Positions 42,609 to 56,157 of a stretch of 64,000 bases of DNA are shown piece after piece. The notes beneath the pieces were generated by a model. The model made no database searches and was not told the origin of the DNA. It worked only from the letters and a program-made list of their open reading frames with translations. A program made the position numbers and the translations under genes. The stretch is from positions 4,069,360-4,133,359 of the forward strand of contig NC_091188.1 of NCBI RefSeq assembly GCF_040958095.1, in the 5' to 3' direction. Position 1 is the first letter of the stretch. Each line of letters begins with the position of its first letter. The stretch is from Procambarus clarkii (lineage: Eukaryota > Arthropoda > Malacostraca > Decapoda > Cambaridae).

Positions 42609-44404
42609 CTAGCTAATGGTGCCAGGTTTGTATTATGATGTGCAATATGGAACAGTGCCAACATTTGATGATGTGCATGAGTTACAAAATGGCTTGGTTT
42701 GTTAATCTTTTAATTTGTGTAGCCTGCACTATATAATTCTTGTGTTATACTTCCCATCCAAAAGTTTCTTGTAAGCAGCTTGTCTTTTTTTTTCTTTAAC
42801 AAATGGACAAATTTGTATTGTCCCATAACATTATCATGTCATTCATGCCAGTGTAAAAGGCAATAGCATGAAGGTCAAAGCTTGAAATATCCTGGAATAT
42901 GAAGTACCATACGAGTTGATCCTCGAGTGACAACCACATTAGTACAGTAGATAGCCTCCATATTAGACATAAAAGGAAGACTTGATCACCACGTTAGAAA
43001 TAGAAGAGTGAAAGGGAATTGGGAGTGGAATGGTAGGCAGTCAGTATGGGGGAAGGGAGACTTTTGGAGTACAGTACAGTACTGTCCATTCAGTAGAGCC
43101 AGGCTGTCACCTGATCAGATGACAGGCAAAGTTATCAGTCACTAGCACTGATTTTATAGTTTTTTTCGAGGTGACATCAACTGCATAATATCTTTTTGAT
43201 CATGAAATTACATTAACTCCAACCAGTTACTGCTGGCTAATAATTCTTAGACATAAAGGAAAGAGGACAAATCAGAAGAGCATGTTAAGATAGGGCTACC
43301 TGAATAGGTTTCAGTTGTGGTTACTCCATCAGAGGGGCGTTCATGGGAATAGACAGATTCTACAGTAAATTGTTAATTCCTCTTTTAGGACTGCCTCCTC
43401 TTCCATTTTGCTTAGTTATGCAAAGTTGTTGTTTTATGGTTACAAAGGAAACATATCATTCCTTAATTTCTTATTTTGACTGTATCAGAATTTAGAATTT
43501 CTAAAATATAGTTACAGGTTGTAAGTACAGTATGTATAACAGTTTATACAGTACTATACTTAGTGTATAAAATATATATTAATGCAGGCCATATGTATTA
43601 TTGTTAAATATGTACTTTTGTATTTCATAGTAAACCTTTTACCATAATATATAATTATCTTCTCCTTTCAATAGTGCATTTGTCATGTTGAATTATATGG
43701 TATATCAGGATTTTATCGGTACTACCTTGTTGACTGCGTGTTCCTCCCGTTACTATACTGTATACAGTATCTCTCCTTCCCATTACAGTATTACGCTGAG
43801 ATGTATCAGTAAGGTGGTTGGGCTCACTGGCTCAAGCAAAGAATATTCACTATACAATACTATATTGAATATAAATTCAGTGGATTTTGTACTACATGGG
43901 AACCTGGTCCAAGATAGGGATTTTAATCTAGCCAGTGACCTGTACAATGAATTTGGCATCTAGATACTGTAATGCAGAATTCCTCCAAGACTGATAATTT
44001 TAAATTAATATTACTAAAAAATTCAAACAGTGCTTTTTCCATGGGATTTCTGCATCAAATTATGCACAAATGTATGTCCTATCATGTTCACAAATAAAGG
44101 GTGAATGCTGTGGATCTTGTTGTCCATTAAAATCTGTACAATAAAGCTTTCAGTCACATGCCATCCCTAAGGTGTGGCGTTGTTTACAATTTCCCATTTA
44201 GAATCCTTTCATTAGAAAGTATTTACACCACAGTATTGTATGTCGAACATAAAAAATATTAAATGTATAAAGATATTGTACACAATGTGATAAATCAATG
44301 ATACAATCTTTAGAGCAGGACAGCACAATCGAACCAATGTTGTGGATAACCACAGATGTGCACCTTAACCCATGGACTAGGATGTGCAAAAAGTTACACG
44401 ACCT
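42609..44404. other. Intergenic, no gene recognised
   Basis: AT-rich, with several TACAGTACAGTA-type motifs (for example near 43070). The ORFs at 43685-43963 and 44198-44500 have no family resemblance and no exon-like borders. Confidence 0.35.
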
Positions 44405-47400
44405 GGGGCCGGATTCAGGAAGGTACTTACGAAGGTTTTTCCTCTTAGCTAAGAGCGTTTTCCGTCTTGGCGCCTTCGTGGCGGCTACGTCCGTATTCAA
44501 TTAACTACCCTAAGTGGAAAAACCTTCGTAAGTTCATTCCTGGATTTAAGTGTGGTTTCGACCACTTGTAGCTTTACGTAAACTGGATATAAGTAATTTT
44601 TTCTCTACTACATAACACTGGGATCGATTTATGATATTGGAACATGACCAAAATATTATAGCTGGTGAATCTAGTGAAGAGGAATCCTTCGTGTTAGTTA
44701 TATATGCATTCTCTGCTTGAAACTTGAAGTAAATATGTGTTTGATGATAGTAGAATTAGTTTTATAATAGCAAGATATTATACCAGTAGTTATTAAGTAA
44801 ATAAACACTGGTGAACATGAAATTTGAGAGAAGGTTATGAGCCCTGCCTGATGGGATCATTTACTATCACCAAATGTGCCTGTTCACCTAGTAGTAAGAG
44901 TGTACTTTAGCTATACATACCCATTTCTAATTTATTTAGTTTGGTTTTATTTTGAAATTAAATCTGGGCGAGACATAAAATAAAAATATGCTGCACTAAT
45001 GATGTTAGGTAAGGAAAAGGGTAAAAATGTCAAACTTTATTCATTGAATACTTAAAGCTATAATTATGACTATATAGATTATTAAAAGAGAGGGGGAAGT
45101 AGGGGTCCAAGACCTCTTCCTGTTATACAATTTGGGTGTGGAACAAGTAATTATCAAAAGAAGGCACCATGCCGGGAAGGCTATGTAGCAGTAAGGCAGT
45201 GAGGTGAGGCAGCTACTTATTTGAGAAATGCTTATTTTATTTACCTTATAAGCTGAGGCAACTTATTTTATTTGAGGAATACTCGGCTGATTCCTCTACA
45301 TTTAGCATGGAACAAATTTGTGTCCAAGACCTCTTCCTGTTACTCAATTTGGCTGTGTGTAACCAAACTAGAAGTGCTCTACAAATCAAGGGACCCAGAA
45401 TGTGGAATGACCTCCCGAATCATGTCAAAGGCTGTACCTCTCTCAACCAGTTTTAAGAGTTAAACCAAGTACTGCCAAATTAACTCCATGTAACCTAACT
45501 TACCTCCTAAATGTCAACCCATGTCTTGCTATTTTTTAAACAACGCTGTTCACCAACATGTGCAATTGCTGATTTATGCTATGGTAACCCCCTTTTTGTA
45601 TTTTTTATTCCTTCTTTTAACACAATTTATACCTAATCCTGATTACTATTAAGTTTTAGTTTTTTTAGTTTAGTGTTTTTTTTTCCCTCCCCCACACCTT
45701 GCCCGAAATGCTATGAGTATTAGTGGCTTTAGGTATGGTATGTACTAGCTCTGCCTATAAATCCATCATTGTTTGTAAATCAACTGTATGTACTTTTCCT
45801 GAATAAAATGTATTTATTATTTATTTTTTAATCAGTAAGTATTAAAAGAAGGCACCAAGGCTATGTAGCACCTTGGTGCCTTGTATGGGAAGGCTATGTA
45901 GCACCATTGTGTGTAACAATAAACCAAATTTTTTTTAACAAATAATGCACCTGTATGGGAAAACAAATCCTGTCAGCTGTAAAAATATTGATGCAGTTAT
46001 TTAAATGAAAAATATAATGAAAGAAATATTACTGGTTTATTTTTATCCTATCTTTTTGTACTGTACAGTATATCCAAGGAAGTGAAAAATTGAGACATAA
46101 TGCACAATTTAATGAATGATTAGCATGGATTAGCAGTTCAAAAGAAATATGACTTGTATTACATATCAACATGAGATCTTAATGATCCATGGTCAACATG
46201 ATTTAATAAGGATAATACAGTACTGTATTTGTAATACAAACTATAATTTAAAATCTTTATTACTGATTTTTTTTATTAAGAAGATTAGGTATACACAGCA
46301 ATGTGCTGCTACCCTAGTCTATATGGAATATTACACAGTGTAGATAAAAAACTAGCTATAAATTTATCTAATACTCCCATCTCACAGGATGGTTAGACAT
46401 ACTGTACATGGAATCAATTTAGAAAATACCAGCCTCAATACAAAAAACAAATCAACTCTGACTAAACAACTCTAAGCAATTTTCACAGGAGGTAAGCACT
46501 GAATCATGGAAACATTATATTATAATTACTCTTACCAGTTTCTACAAAACTCCTCTCAAACAATGTATTTTTAAACATGTTTAGGTATACACAGCAATGT
46601 GCTGCTTCCCTATTCTGTATAAAGGACCACACAGTGTAGATAAAAAACCAGCTACAAGCTCACCCAACATCCTCACCTCACAGGATGGCCAGTCATACAT
46701 GGAATTAGGAGAGAACAAAATACTTAATGCTGATCTATTAGCCTCCACTGGCAAAATCTGGGTGCAGCACAAGAATATCTTCCAATATTCCTGAGTGTAT
46801 GAAGTAATTACAGAGCTCAAAATACCTCATACCATTTGGTATGAAGTCACTGATAACAGGACAATCACAGATATAGTGTTGGAGAGTATGTTCTCTCAAG
46901 TAGGACTGAAAACAGATGTTTTTTTTCCACCAAGAGGACTATAAACCCATGGAACCGCCTACCCGCTGAAGCCAGTAAATGCCAAATTCCAGCTAAAAAA
47001 TATCATAAAGACAATTGGCGGGCCCTTTAACAAGCCGCCGGCTTTCTGTCCTCTTCGAGGTCACTAGATAGTTAGTAGCCCTTGGGTAAATTCAGTAAAT
47101 ATATACAATAATTGTCAGCGCATCTTCCGAGCAACAAGGACAGCTACACAGTATCTCTTAGAATTACGTAGGTAAACAACAAATGTAACATATTTGTTTA
47201 CTACAATGTCGGTGCTGGCTGTAGAAGTTGTAAAAACATTGTTTTACTTCGAAATATACTAATTTTATAAGAAAATTCGACGTAAATAGGAGGCAGTAGA
47301 GCTCCGATAAGCCAGCGCTAAATCTTCAATATGAAGAATGTTGCTGCTCTCTGATTGGCCAAACGAAACACAGTAGTGACCTCTATCGGCACGCAGGTGA

Positions 47401-47527
47401 ACCAACAATTTTCTTCCTAAATATACCTTATTGAATTGCACCTAAGCATCTTCTTAGGGCGCACTTAGGAACCTTCGTAGCAAACCCACTTACGAAGAAA
47501 TACACAGAGCTTCCTGAATCTAGGTCC
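44405..47527. mobile_element. TIR element, copy 2 (about 3.1 kb)
   Basis: Same orientation and nearly collinear with copy 1 at 2883-6100. The termini are better preserved: GGCCGGATTCAGGAAGG on the left, and the reverse complement of the right end reads GGACCTAGATTCAGGAAGC. The left subterminal hairpin arms are at 44426-44442 and 44516-44532. Relative to copy 1 it lacks a LINE end of about 140 bp and has small extra segments near 44480, 44665, 45660 and 45855. The nested LINE tail lies at about 45157-45830. No transposase was found. Confidence 0.65.
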
Positions 47528-47725
47528 AGGAGTGTGTAAATTAATATTTATATATGCATTATAGGCTTTTCTAAAGTAATTTATAGATTTGAATATCATA
47601 TATTGTCTAACAAACGAATTATTTAGGTTAATATTTTAATTTACAGTCTCCGTTGTGTAGTGGTAAGACACTTGCTTGACGTTCCGCGAGCGCTTTGTCA
47701 TGGGTTCGTATCCTGCAAACACCCT
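47528..47725 (+). mobile_element. SINE-like element with tRNA head
   Basis: The body at 47528-47645 matches the reverse complement of 17822-17940. It is followed by CCGTTGTGTAGTGGTAAGAC and GGGTTCGTATCC, the same tRNA-like head as at 17558-17655. It directly adjoins the right end of TIR copy 2. Confidence 0.6.
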
Positions 47726-48289
47726 CAGACAAATACCCTCCTTAACTCTACTAAGCACACCGAGAGCCCTACCATGGTAGGAAGGGGGGGAGAAAAAATT
47801 TTAATTATAAAATCCTGTGTCGAACGTCTTGTATACGACTTAACATAGTTGAGTACATATCCATAACGTCCACAACGGTCGGACATCCATAGAAAACGTA
47901 AATCCTGCACCACAGATATACATGCGATCAGTTGACTCACAACACAACATCCATCGAAGATACTGTAGCTGCCCCTAACCCTACAATATCAACAACAAAA
48001 CTTATTATTCTCAACAAAAACGCGTCTCCCAACATTTATACTGGTGCAGTCATCGAGAGGTTAACTCTTTCATGCAAACTGTACCTACTATCAAGAAGAA
48101 GAAGGGTTGTAAGATCTTACAACCATCAAGTGTACGTTATCCGAAAGGTACACAGTGGGAAAAACCTTTTATGGACAATATATATTTATCAAAAAGTATT
48201 TTTCTAAATCAAATAATGAAAAAATTATTATACTAGTCATTTCAAATAATTTATTGTGTCGAGGGACAGACAGCCAGTATATACATACA
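47726..48289. other. No gene seen
   Basis: Short ORFs only (for example 47932-48207), with no recognisable domain or splice-bounded exon. Confidence 0.3.
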
Positions 48290-48535
48290 GTACATGCTAG
48301 GCTTATATCGAGGTCACCTCCACACACCCCCCCCCCAGGGCCGAATTACTGGCCCTCCCCAGGATGCAACCCCACAACATGTTACCTAACTCCTGGGTAC
48401 CTATTTACTGCTAGGTGGAGAGGCATTAGGTGATAAGAAATACGACTAACCATGTCTGTCCTGCCTGGGATTCGAACCCTGTATTCTCGATTGCGAGTCG
48501 AGAAGGAACCCGACGGTACTACCTGGACCCTTCAT
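48290..48535 (-). mobile_element. tRNA-derived SINE, second family
   Basis: The plus strand reads CCCTCCCCAGGATGCAACCCC, TGGGTACCTATTTACTGC, GGGATTCGAACCC (B box reversed) and GATTGCGAGTCGAG. It is the best-preserved minus-strand copy in the window. Confidence 0.65.
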
Positions 48536-49544
48536 GTCTCATAGATGAACCATAGGTAATGGTTCGATCCACCTTGTTTATTCCCCTTAACTATCTGAAC
48601 CTTTCTATTTATTTGCTACTAGTATTTAGTACAGGGGGGGGCAGCAATTTTTGTCGTAAGTCACCACATCCTTCTCTCATTGGAAAATACCTATCAGTAT
48701 ACTACATTACTGTACTCACAATTGTCCAGTCTTATTTAACTACTGCCTTTCTTGGCTCACCTTGACAAGTGACATTGCCTAATAAACTAGTCCTCTGTTG
48801 CAAAATTTAAATTCAAATTTGGACAAGAACAGTCTCTGTAAATTGAGAGAAAGTAGGACAAGAGGACAGAAATGAAAGTTGGGAATGCAAATGAGTCGAA
48901 CAAATGTAAGGAAATACAGTACTCATACCCTGTATGGGTGATCAACAAATGAAATGCACTGAATGAAGCCATGAAGGCAACTTCCACGAACCACAACTTT
49001 GAAGTTAGATTTAACAAGGTATTTAAATAGTAGGGTAGATCAATTATAATGTAACAGTCATAAAGAGCTAGATCTTATTCACATATAGATACTGATAGGT
49101 AAGTACTGTATTGATAGGTAAGTAATGGGTGGTGGGCACGTATAGTTTACAGTTTCCAAAATTTGAGGAAAGCGGCCAGACAGCTATCGTCCATCATGGA
49201 GAAAGGATTCTCCTTTGTTTATTTATTTGTTGTAACCCATTGACTGTTAGCTGCTGTTAACACTGTCACCAATAATTGTGCAAGACTTATATAGGATTAA
49301 TCTACAAGCTTCCAGCAACATTATCTTATTCTTTAATGTATCAGTTGTCTAAATTTTGTCAAAAACAGACTAGTACAGTCATGTATGATAATGAATGTGA
49401 TTAGAATAAAATTACTTAAAGATAACAACAGAATTTGGGTCAACTCATACTGCACTATATCTTGTTATTAATATGTTATAATTATTATTACTATTAAGAT
49501 TATATTAGTTAATTCACATTTAATCTTGACTTAGCTTCAGGAAG
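48536..49544. other. Spacer upstream of CUTC
   Basis: No ORF of interest. A pyrimidine tract with AG ends four bases before the CUTC ATG (TTAGCTTCAG at 49531-49540), so a noncoding 5' exon spliced to this point is possible. Confidence 0.3.
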
Positions 49545-52500
49545 ATGACCGGAAAACAACTGGAAGTGTGTGTTGATTCTCTGCAATCAGCAGTAGCAGC
49601 TGTTGATGGAGGGGCAGACCGTCTGGAGGTATGCTATGCCCTCTCAGAAGGTGGTCTCACTCCAACCCCTGGCCTTCTTATGGCTATCAAGAAGCACATT
49701 AAGAGGCCTGTTGATGTGTATGTTGAATTACTTGACATTTATATTGTATATTAACACACTGATCTAATCAATTACATTTTGTTTTTTATGTTTGATCCTT
49801 TTATATTAGCTGTGTTAACTATGCTATACTGTATCTAGTATTCTAAGAAAAGAAATCACAATAGCTATGGCCCAGAGAAAATGGTTACTCTTCTCTGAAA
49901 AATTAAATTGCACAGATTATAGTAAGAAAATAAAGTTGAATAAAAAACAAAATCATACACCTATATAAACTTTTTAAACTAGTCTTATAAGTAGGAGCCC
50001 TTCTTTCAATTAAAATATATCTAAAAACACAAGAGAAATGCATAAGATAGTTGTGTATTGTAGTGCTACAAGCCTGTTCTTTTGTAAATTGTAGGTAGAT
50101 TATTGCTCAAATGTTCTTTTGTTAAAAGTTAATTTCTGACCTGTTACATTCAGTTGCTTCCCAAGGTAAGAATCTACTATCATAATCTGGACAGATTAAC
50201 GGTCACTTTGGATGATATTCAGACACAAACACCACTGGGATATTTTTAAACATTCCATCATATAAGATGCCAGGAAGGCACTGGATAAAACTCAGCCCCA
50301 GCTCAGAATGAGCATCTGGGATATATCCATAAAGTTTCAAAAATCTTACTGAATCCTCACCAGGTATTACAAGTGGCCATTATGTGAGGTTTCACGCTAA
50401 CGCATTCCATGTCTTCCAACTGTCTGGAAGACAGGATGAGTAGCTCCCTGCCAACAAATGGCAACATGACACCTATCTAAGCCTTCCAAACCTAGATCTT
50501 GTTATCTATTCTATGTTAAGTGGCTTATCTTCATTCATTGAAATGTTACATGCAGTATTTTATTTTTAATTTTCCTTATTATTGCCGGCAAGTGCGTCAT
50601 TTTTTCAGAACAAATTATTAATATTTTTCTTGTACACAGGCAAAGTGGCACCTTTCATGATAAATGCACATCAAAGGTCAAGTCAAATTAGAGTGGCAGG
50701 TGCTAAATGCTATCCTTATTGAGTATGAATTGTATGTTGGTTGTTAATCTAATCTATAATTAAGCTTATCTCCAGTGACTAACACTTTTAATGACAGTTT
50801 AAGTGGCTGAATAGATCACTGTGAAACTAGTGCCTAGAATGTTTTCTTGCTTGACTATATGCATCCTCCCTGTAAACAAAGATATTTACCTAAAAAAGTG
50901 CTCTGCTCTGAAAGCTGCTTTTCATATAAACTCGAGACCTTATTTTTATCAGGCTCGTATAAACTGTTGTTCTACTCATAAACAGTATTCAAGCTTTTAT
51001 AAAACTAAATGCCTTTCAAGATTTACTTCTTTCTGAAATACAGCATCGTATTTCTAGATTTTGCATGGTGCGCCCACGAGCAGGCCCAATGGTGTATTCT
51101 GAAGGTGAAGTTGAGATTATTCTAAGTGATGCAGAAATGCTGAAAAAATTAGGAGCAGATGGCTTGGTATTTGGTGCACTCAATACTGATGGTACTATTG
51201 ATAAGAAACTTTGTAAACAATTTAGAGAGGTAAGGCTTATATTCAGATTAAGATTCATGTGTACTGTTTATTTTGGTTAAGTTAAATTTTCTGTTATGTT
51301 GTAAGCACATGTATACCCACATAATTTTATACTGCAGTGACAAAACACATTTGAAGTTACATACAGTATATAATATAAAATTCACTAAATAGGAACAAAA
51401 AATTGGTTAAACTAATAATAAAGAGAGTTGCATACAATATATTTCTTACAGGGAAAACATTGTAGAGAAGCATCAAAGTATGGTATATTATATTTGTAGG
51501 TAACATTTTGCTTGTAGGGGCCTTATCAAATCTAGTACAGCACTTTGTGTGAGATCATGTACTTAGCACTGATATATTGTTCGGTGTAAAACGGTGTAAA
51601 GACAGTGTCCAAGTTGGAAACTGCCAGACCATGGTGAAACCATGCCTTTATTCAACTTTTTTTTTCTTTTCCCAGGCAGCAAGTGGTCTACCTTGTACTT
51701 TTCACAGAGCATTTGACCTTCTTTGTGATCCTCTTAGTGAACTTGAGACTGTTATTCAGTTGGGATATCAAAGGATATTAACAAGGTACAGTACATACAG
51801 TACAGTACAGTACTTGTTTTAATAACAGTAATTCACAGTGGGAAATACAATTTATGAAAATTTTAAATTGCTTGGTATAGTTTACCATCTAAAGAATCAG
51901 ACTTTTGAAGAAAATGTAAAACACTTTTCTGGGCAAGGTATTCAGTTGCTCACTAAGTCAAAGAACCTTCTTGCTGCAACTTGGGCCTATGCTTCGAAAT
52001 GGTTGGTCAACAGTCTGCATTGTCACAGCAAGGATCTTTACAAACTGTCCCTGCTAGATCCTACTGATGCTGGCAATACTTGGAGTCATTAATACTGTAC
52101 AACAAAGAATGACTGCCTACCGGCTCATTCCAAAACATTCAAAGCCGGGACCAAGCACTAATTGGTAATCCAGGGATTGCTAATTAGCATTCACATAAAT
52201 TGCTGATTAATCTGCCAGGTTATTACACCTGGCTATTATCATCAGAAACCAGAGCTAATACTATTGAATTGTCCCAAAGGAAACCACCTAAGCCCAGGAG
52301 AGATGGAAGGACCCAAGAGCAATCAAGACTTGCCCAGAAATTTGCTTTAAATTTGACTCAAAGCCTGATTTCTGGGTTTTGTTACTTGGTTTCTCCCTAA
52401 AACAAGCCTCTAGCATTAGAGGAAGACAATAGAAAAAAGTACAATAAAGGAGACTATGGACAAATTTACTTGACCTATAAAGTGGTATAAACGGAAACAG

Positions 52501-55114
52501 AACCCCCATAATATCCGGTGTCACAAATTCCACATGTTCCAGCACAAAAGCTCCATAAGCAGCAAAGACAGGCTTTAGAAAAGGAGCTGTTCCAAAGCAT
52601 CACACTGGTAGTGAAGAAGGGGGATTTTGTGGAGGTTTGGAAATGCCATCATGCAGGTCAATTTCCAGAACCTCTTTAGCTGTAATGTCTGAATATGATA
52701 AAGCTGAGGAAGATGCCTTGAGAGCACCGACTTTCAGCATGTCATAAGCACAAATATATATCTCTGTGAAGCAGTTAAGAGATCCATATCATAGTACTGT
52801 ACAAAAGAAGTCTTAGAATTCACAAAGAGAGACATTGGCTGGGAATGCCTATAGGGCAAGAGATGCTGGCATAAATTTGCCACCAGACACAGACCAGGGT
52901 AAATATAATGAACAAGCCAAGCATTCACCAAAACACAGAGCCTCTTCAAAAAGGTATTCATTGTGTTTTTGGCCAAGAATGAAGGATAAGATAGAGATAT
53001 GAAAGCATCCCCACAACCAAAACAGATGAAGCTAAATACGCTGAGGAGAGCATGAAGTTCAACTACACACTGGCCCATAGCAAGGGACACAAGAAACAAA
53101 GCCTTAAGGGTGTCTGACAAATGAAAGGCAATCTCTGAAATCCAAAAGTGCTTAGACAATCCAGTGCCCTATTGGTACTGGATTGCCTCATACACCAGCC
53201 TCCAGTGGTGTATGAGGATGGATGGATGTTGAAGAAGACTACCAGTTTTAAAGAATGTAGAACCTAAAGAGTCAAGGGAGCTGCTGAGTCGAAGCAGCTG
53301 TCAGATCAGTCAATGCAAGGAGTGTTGGGAATGAGAAACCTGTTCATAAAGAGCCAGGTAGAGAAGGACATAATGAGAGAGACCAAGACAATTCTTGGCA
53401 GAGTACAATTAGCATTGGAGGGCCCACCAAATTTTGAAGGCGCAAGCATAAACCACCACCTGTGCACCATACAGGAGGCAGTCGAGTCATCCTGTAAACT
53501 TCAAATGTGAAAATTGGTAGGGAGCTTGAAAGTGTTTGTGTAACACTGGTGGCTGATATTTTGTATAAGGTACAAGGCAGGAAAGAAAACCTGGTTTTCT
53601 TTCATCTAGGAAGAAGGGATGCAAACCCGAGATGAACCCTTGAAGAACAGCGAAAAGAATTACTCGGCTTACTAAACTCTCCAACTTATAACCATCAAAA
53701 GCATTGGGATTGGAGGAAACCAATAAATCATTTCCCAGTGGTTCCAGTCATGCTAAATTCTTTACAAATGCATCATGATCATGAAAAGAAGCCACACACA
53801 CAGTACTGTACTGTACATAGGGAGCTGATGGATTCATGTTCAGTAGATTCAAACTGATCCACCATAAGAGTACCTGATATGTTTAATATCCACAGGAAAG
53901 ATGTGGATAGTCTGTGAACTCACTCACAGACTGCCCTAAAAAAGAGGGACGCTCTTGAACTCTCCCTTCTTTTGTTTACCTTCTTTTGTTCATTATAAAA
54001 TTTTAATACAAGATAATTTTGGTGTAGGTGAACTTGAACAATATATATTGTTTTTTACTTATCTTAGGCACTGTTAAGAGAAGTATGTAATTTTTAAGTA
54101 AGATTTTCTTGGTTTGAATTCAACTAACACACATGATCTATATATAACATGGTATCTATATACAGTATATATATTTTACTTTATATTATATCTTTAGTGT
54201 TCTTTGAAACCTGACTCTAAACAAGCCCTTTAAATTGAAGACAGTAGAATATTGTATAGAAAATGTCTTAATCCTCAGATATTAAATTAGTACTGTACAA
54301 GAGGAGAAAATTTAAGTTTAAAAATTTCAATAATAAAATGCCAACTGTACTTTTGTAATTTACTTTAATTTGAAGTCTATAAGACTTTACTCTATATAGT
54401 AGCGTATAAAGCCTTGTACATTTGTGAAAAACATTACAGTACAGTACTTACCTGTGTTCCTTTGTAAAGAAAATAAATTTTTAACCTTTTATAACTTGTT
54501 AAGAGTTTATTTAACATTGTTGCATCAAAAAAGATCCTCAAAAGTAAGTTAAGATACTGACAGGTGTGATTCAGGTGCTGTAATACAAAGTAGCCAGGTG
54601 TTCCGAGACGTGCCTCTCAAAAAGCAGTGATCGTTTGTTTTTTCATGTCAGTGGTGGAAAAGCGACTGCCTTGGAAGGAAGTGACACTTTGGCTCATCTA
54701 GTAAAAGCAGCAAAAGGGCGTATTGCAATCATGGCAGGAGCTGGAGTGAAGTCAAATAATATTGGAAAAATTATATCACTCACAGGAGTTACTCAGTGTC
54801 ATGCATCGGCAAGAATATGCAGGTATGATATTAATTGTTCCAACTGTAGTTTTTTCTTACACTGCTTGAAGAATGTGTTCCTTAAAAATCTCTCACAGAG
54901 CAAACATAACTGTATATGATAAAAAATCAAGCACTGAATGTAATGAAAGACCCCGTTTGCTGGTAAATAAATTAAAACAATATCTATAATTTTCAGAGTG
55001 TTTAGCTCAGAGGAAACAAGTGGAGCCAAGATGGGTAGTGGGAATGACAACATCATGTGGGTAGCGTGTCCAGAAGAGGTGCGAGCTATGAAGTTAGCAA
55101 TGGAAGAAGCCTAA
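49545..55114 (+). CDS. CutC copper-homeostasis family protein, 5 exons
   Basis: Exons: 49545-49717, 51058-51229, 51676-51785, 54652-54822 and 54997-55114; all junctions GT-AG, joined CDS 744 nt, 247 aa. Visible family blocks are LEVCVDSLQSAVAAVDGGAD and ALSEGGLTPTPG (exon 1), FCMVRPRAG and DGLVFGALNTDGTIDK (exon 2), CTFHRAFDLL and GYQRILTS (exons 3-4), GRIAIMAGAGV and QCHASARI (exon 4), and a short C-terminal tail. The protein is a TIM-barrel member of the CutC family, historically tied to copper tolerance; its true biochemical role is unsettled. Length matches bacterial and animal CutC (about 250-270). The usual GGDF after the RPR motif reads AGPM here. The gene converges with PRPF8; polyA signals are about 0.8 kb apart. 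Intron 3 (2.9 kb) holds repeats and no recognised gene. Confidence 0.93.
51786..54651. other. CUTC intron 3, no independent gene recognised
   Basis: Begins with a TACAGTACAGTA microsatellite. A minus-strand ORF of 141 codons (53159-52734) is hydrophobic and Cys-rich but matches no family I know, and its start and end lack exon signals. It is treated as chance or old repeat sequence. Confidence 0.35.
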
Positions 55115-55242
55115 CCTATGTACAGCATATTAAAAAGGCAACGGAAATTTATTATTCTAGGGTTTGATCAATATATTTTATAATTACCAGTATAACTAGA
55201 AGCTTTCTTATATTTGGTTAATTTTGTTAATTGAAATATAGA

Positions 55243-55248
55243 AATAAA
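55243..55248 (+). promoter_or_regulatory. Candidate polyA signal of CUTC
   Basis: AATAAA 129 nt downstream of the stop codon at 55112-55114. Confidence 0.55.
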
Positions 55249-56041
55249 ATTAACTATTGTTTTAATTGCAGCTTATGCCAGACACCTCATAGTATAAACA
55301 ATAAATTAAAATATTAAAACAGTGCAAATGCTCCCTCCTGCTCTGTCTTTACATACAGAATATTATACACACATTTTGAGGTAGACACACCTGAGACAAT
55401 AGTTATGTCTTGGATATTTGTGCTTCAATGTTCAAGCATGATGATGTACTTACTCTTTTAAGAGTTATGAAGGTACATACTGAATTGCATTCTACTTTAA
55501 TACTACACAAGAGTACTTTCTCACATCTCTCGATAGATTTGTGACAACTTGTTTGTCTCGTCTTATTTGCTACACTTGCAAAAGACTGCCACTATCTTAC
55601 CTATGCCTCTTCCCCTTCAGTATTTTGTAAATTGTGATCTTATCCTCTTTGGTCCCCCTTTCATATAGTGTTAAGCACATTTACCTGTCATCATACTTTG
55701 GTACTTTTATTTATACTACTTAGTTCTTTATATTTATTTATACACTTTATGATGAAAGAAAGTATTATAACAATGTAGGCAAAGCCTACAATTGGTCATT
55801 ATATAAGGTGTAAGAATATTTATGAAATGAAATTTTAATGTTTTATTTTTAATACACATTTTTATGTAAATATATATGGGTTCTGCTAAAAAAAAAATGT
55901 AAGCGTCGAGATGGGATAGCTTTTGTTTTGCACAAAAAATATTTATCACAATTATCCAAAATAGTAATAAATATTGTTTCCCATCTAACAGTGGAAAACA
56001 TATTTCCTTAGGTGCACTCAATAATAGTTTAATTTTAAGTT
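55249..56041. other. Spacer between the convergent genes CUTC and PRPF8
   Basis: About 0.8 kb of AT-rich sequence separating the two polyA signals. No gene is seen. Confidence 0.4.
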
Positions 56042-56047
56042 TTTATT
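56042..56047 (-). promoter_or_regulatory. Candidate polyA signal of PRPF8
   Basis: AATAAA on the minus strand, about 111 nt beyond the PRPF8 stop codon at 56158-56160. Confidence 0.55.
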
Positions 56048-56157
56048 TAAAAATTGGTAATATACAGTACAGTACCACACACTTAATCCCAAGTCTAACA
56101 TAAGCATAAAAAAACATGTTTAAAAAAGTCCATATATTCAACAATATTAAATTGTCT

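Noticed and set aside
52734-53159. 141-codon minus-strand ORF in CUTC intron 3
   Set aside because: It has no recognisable family, no exon borders and no supporting neighbours; chance or old repeat sequence is more likely.
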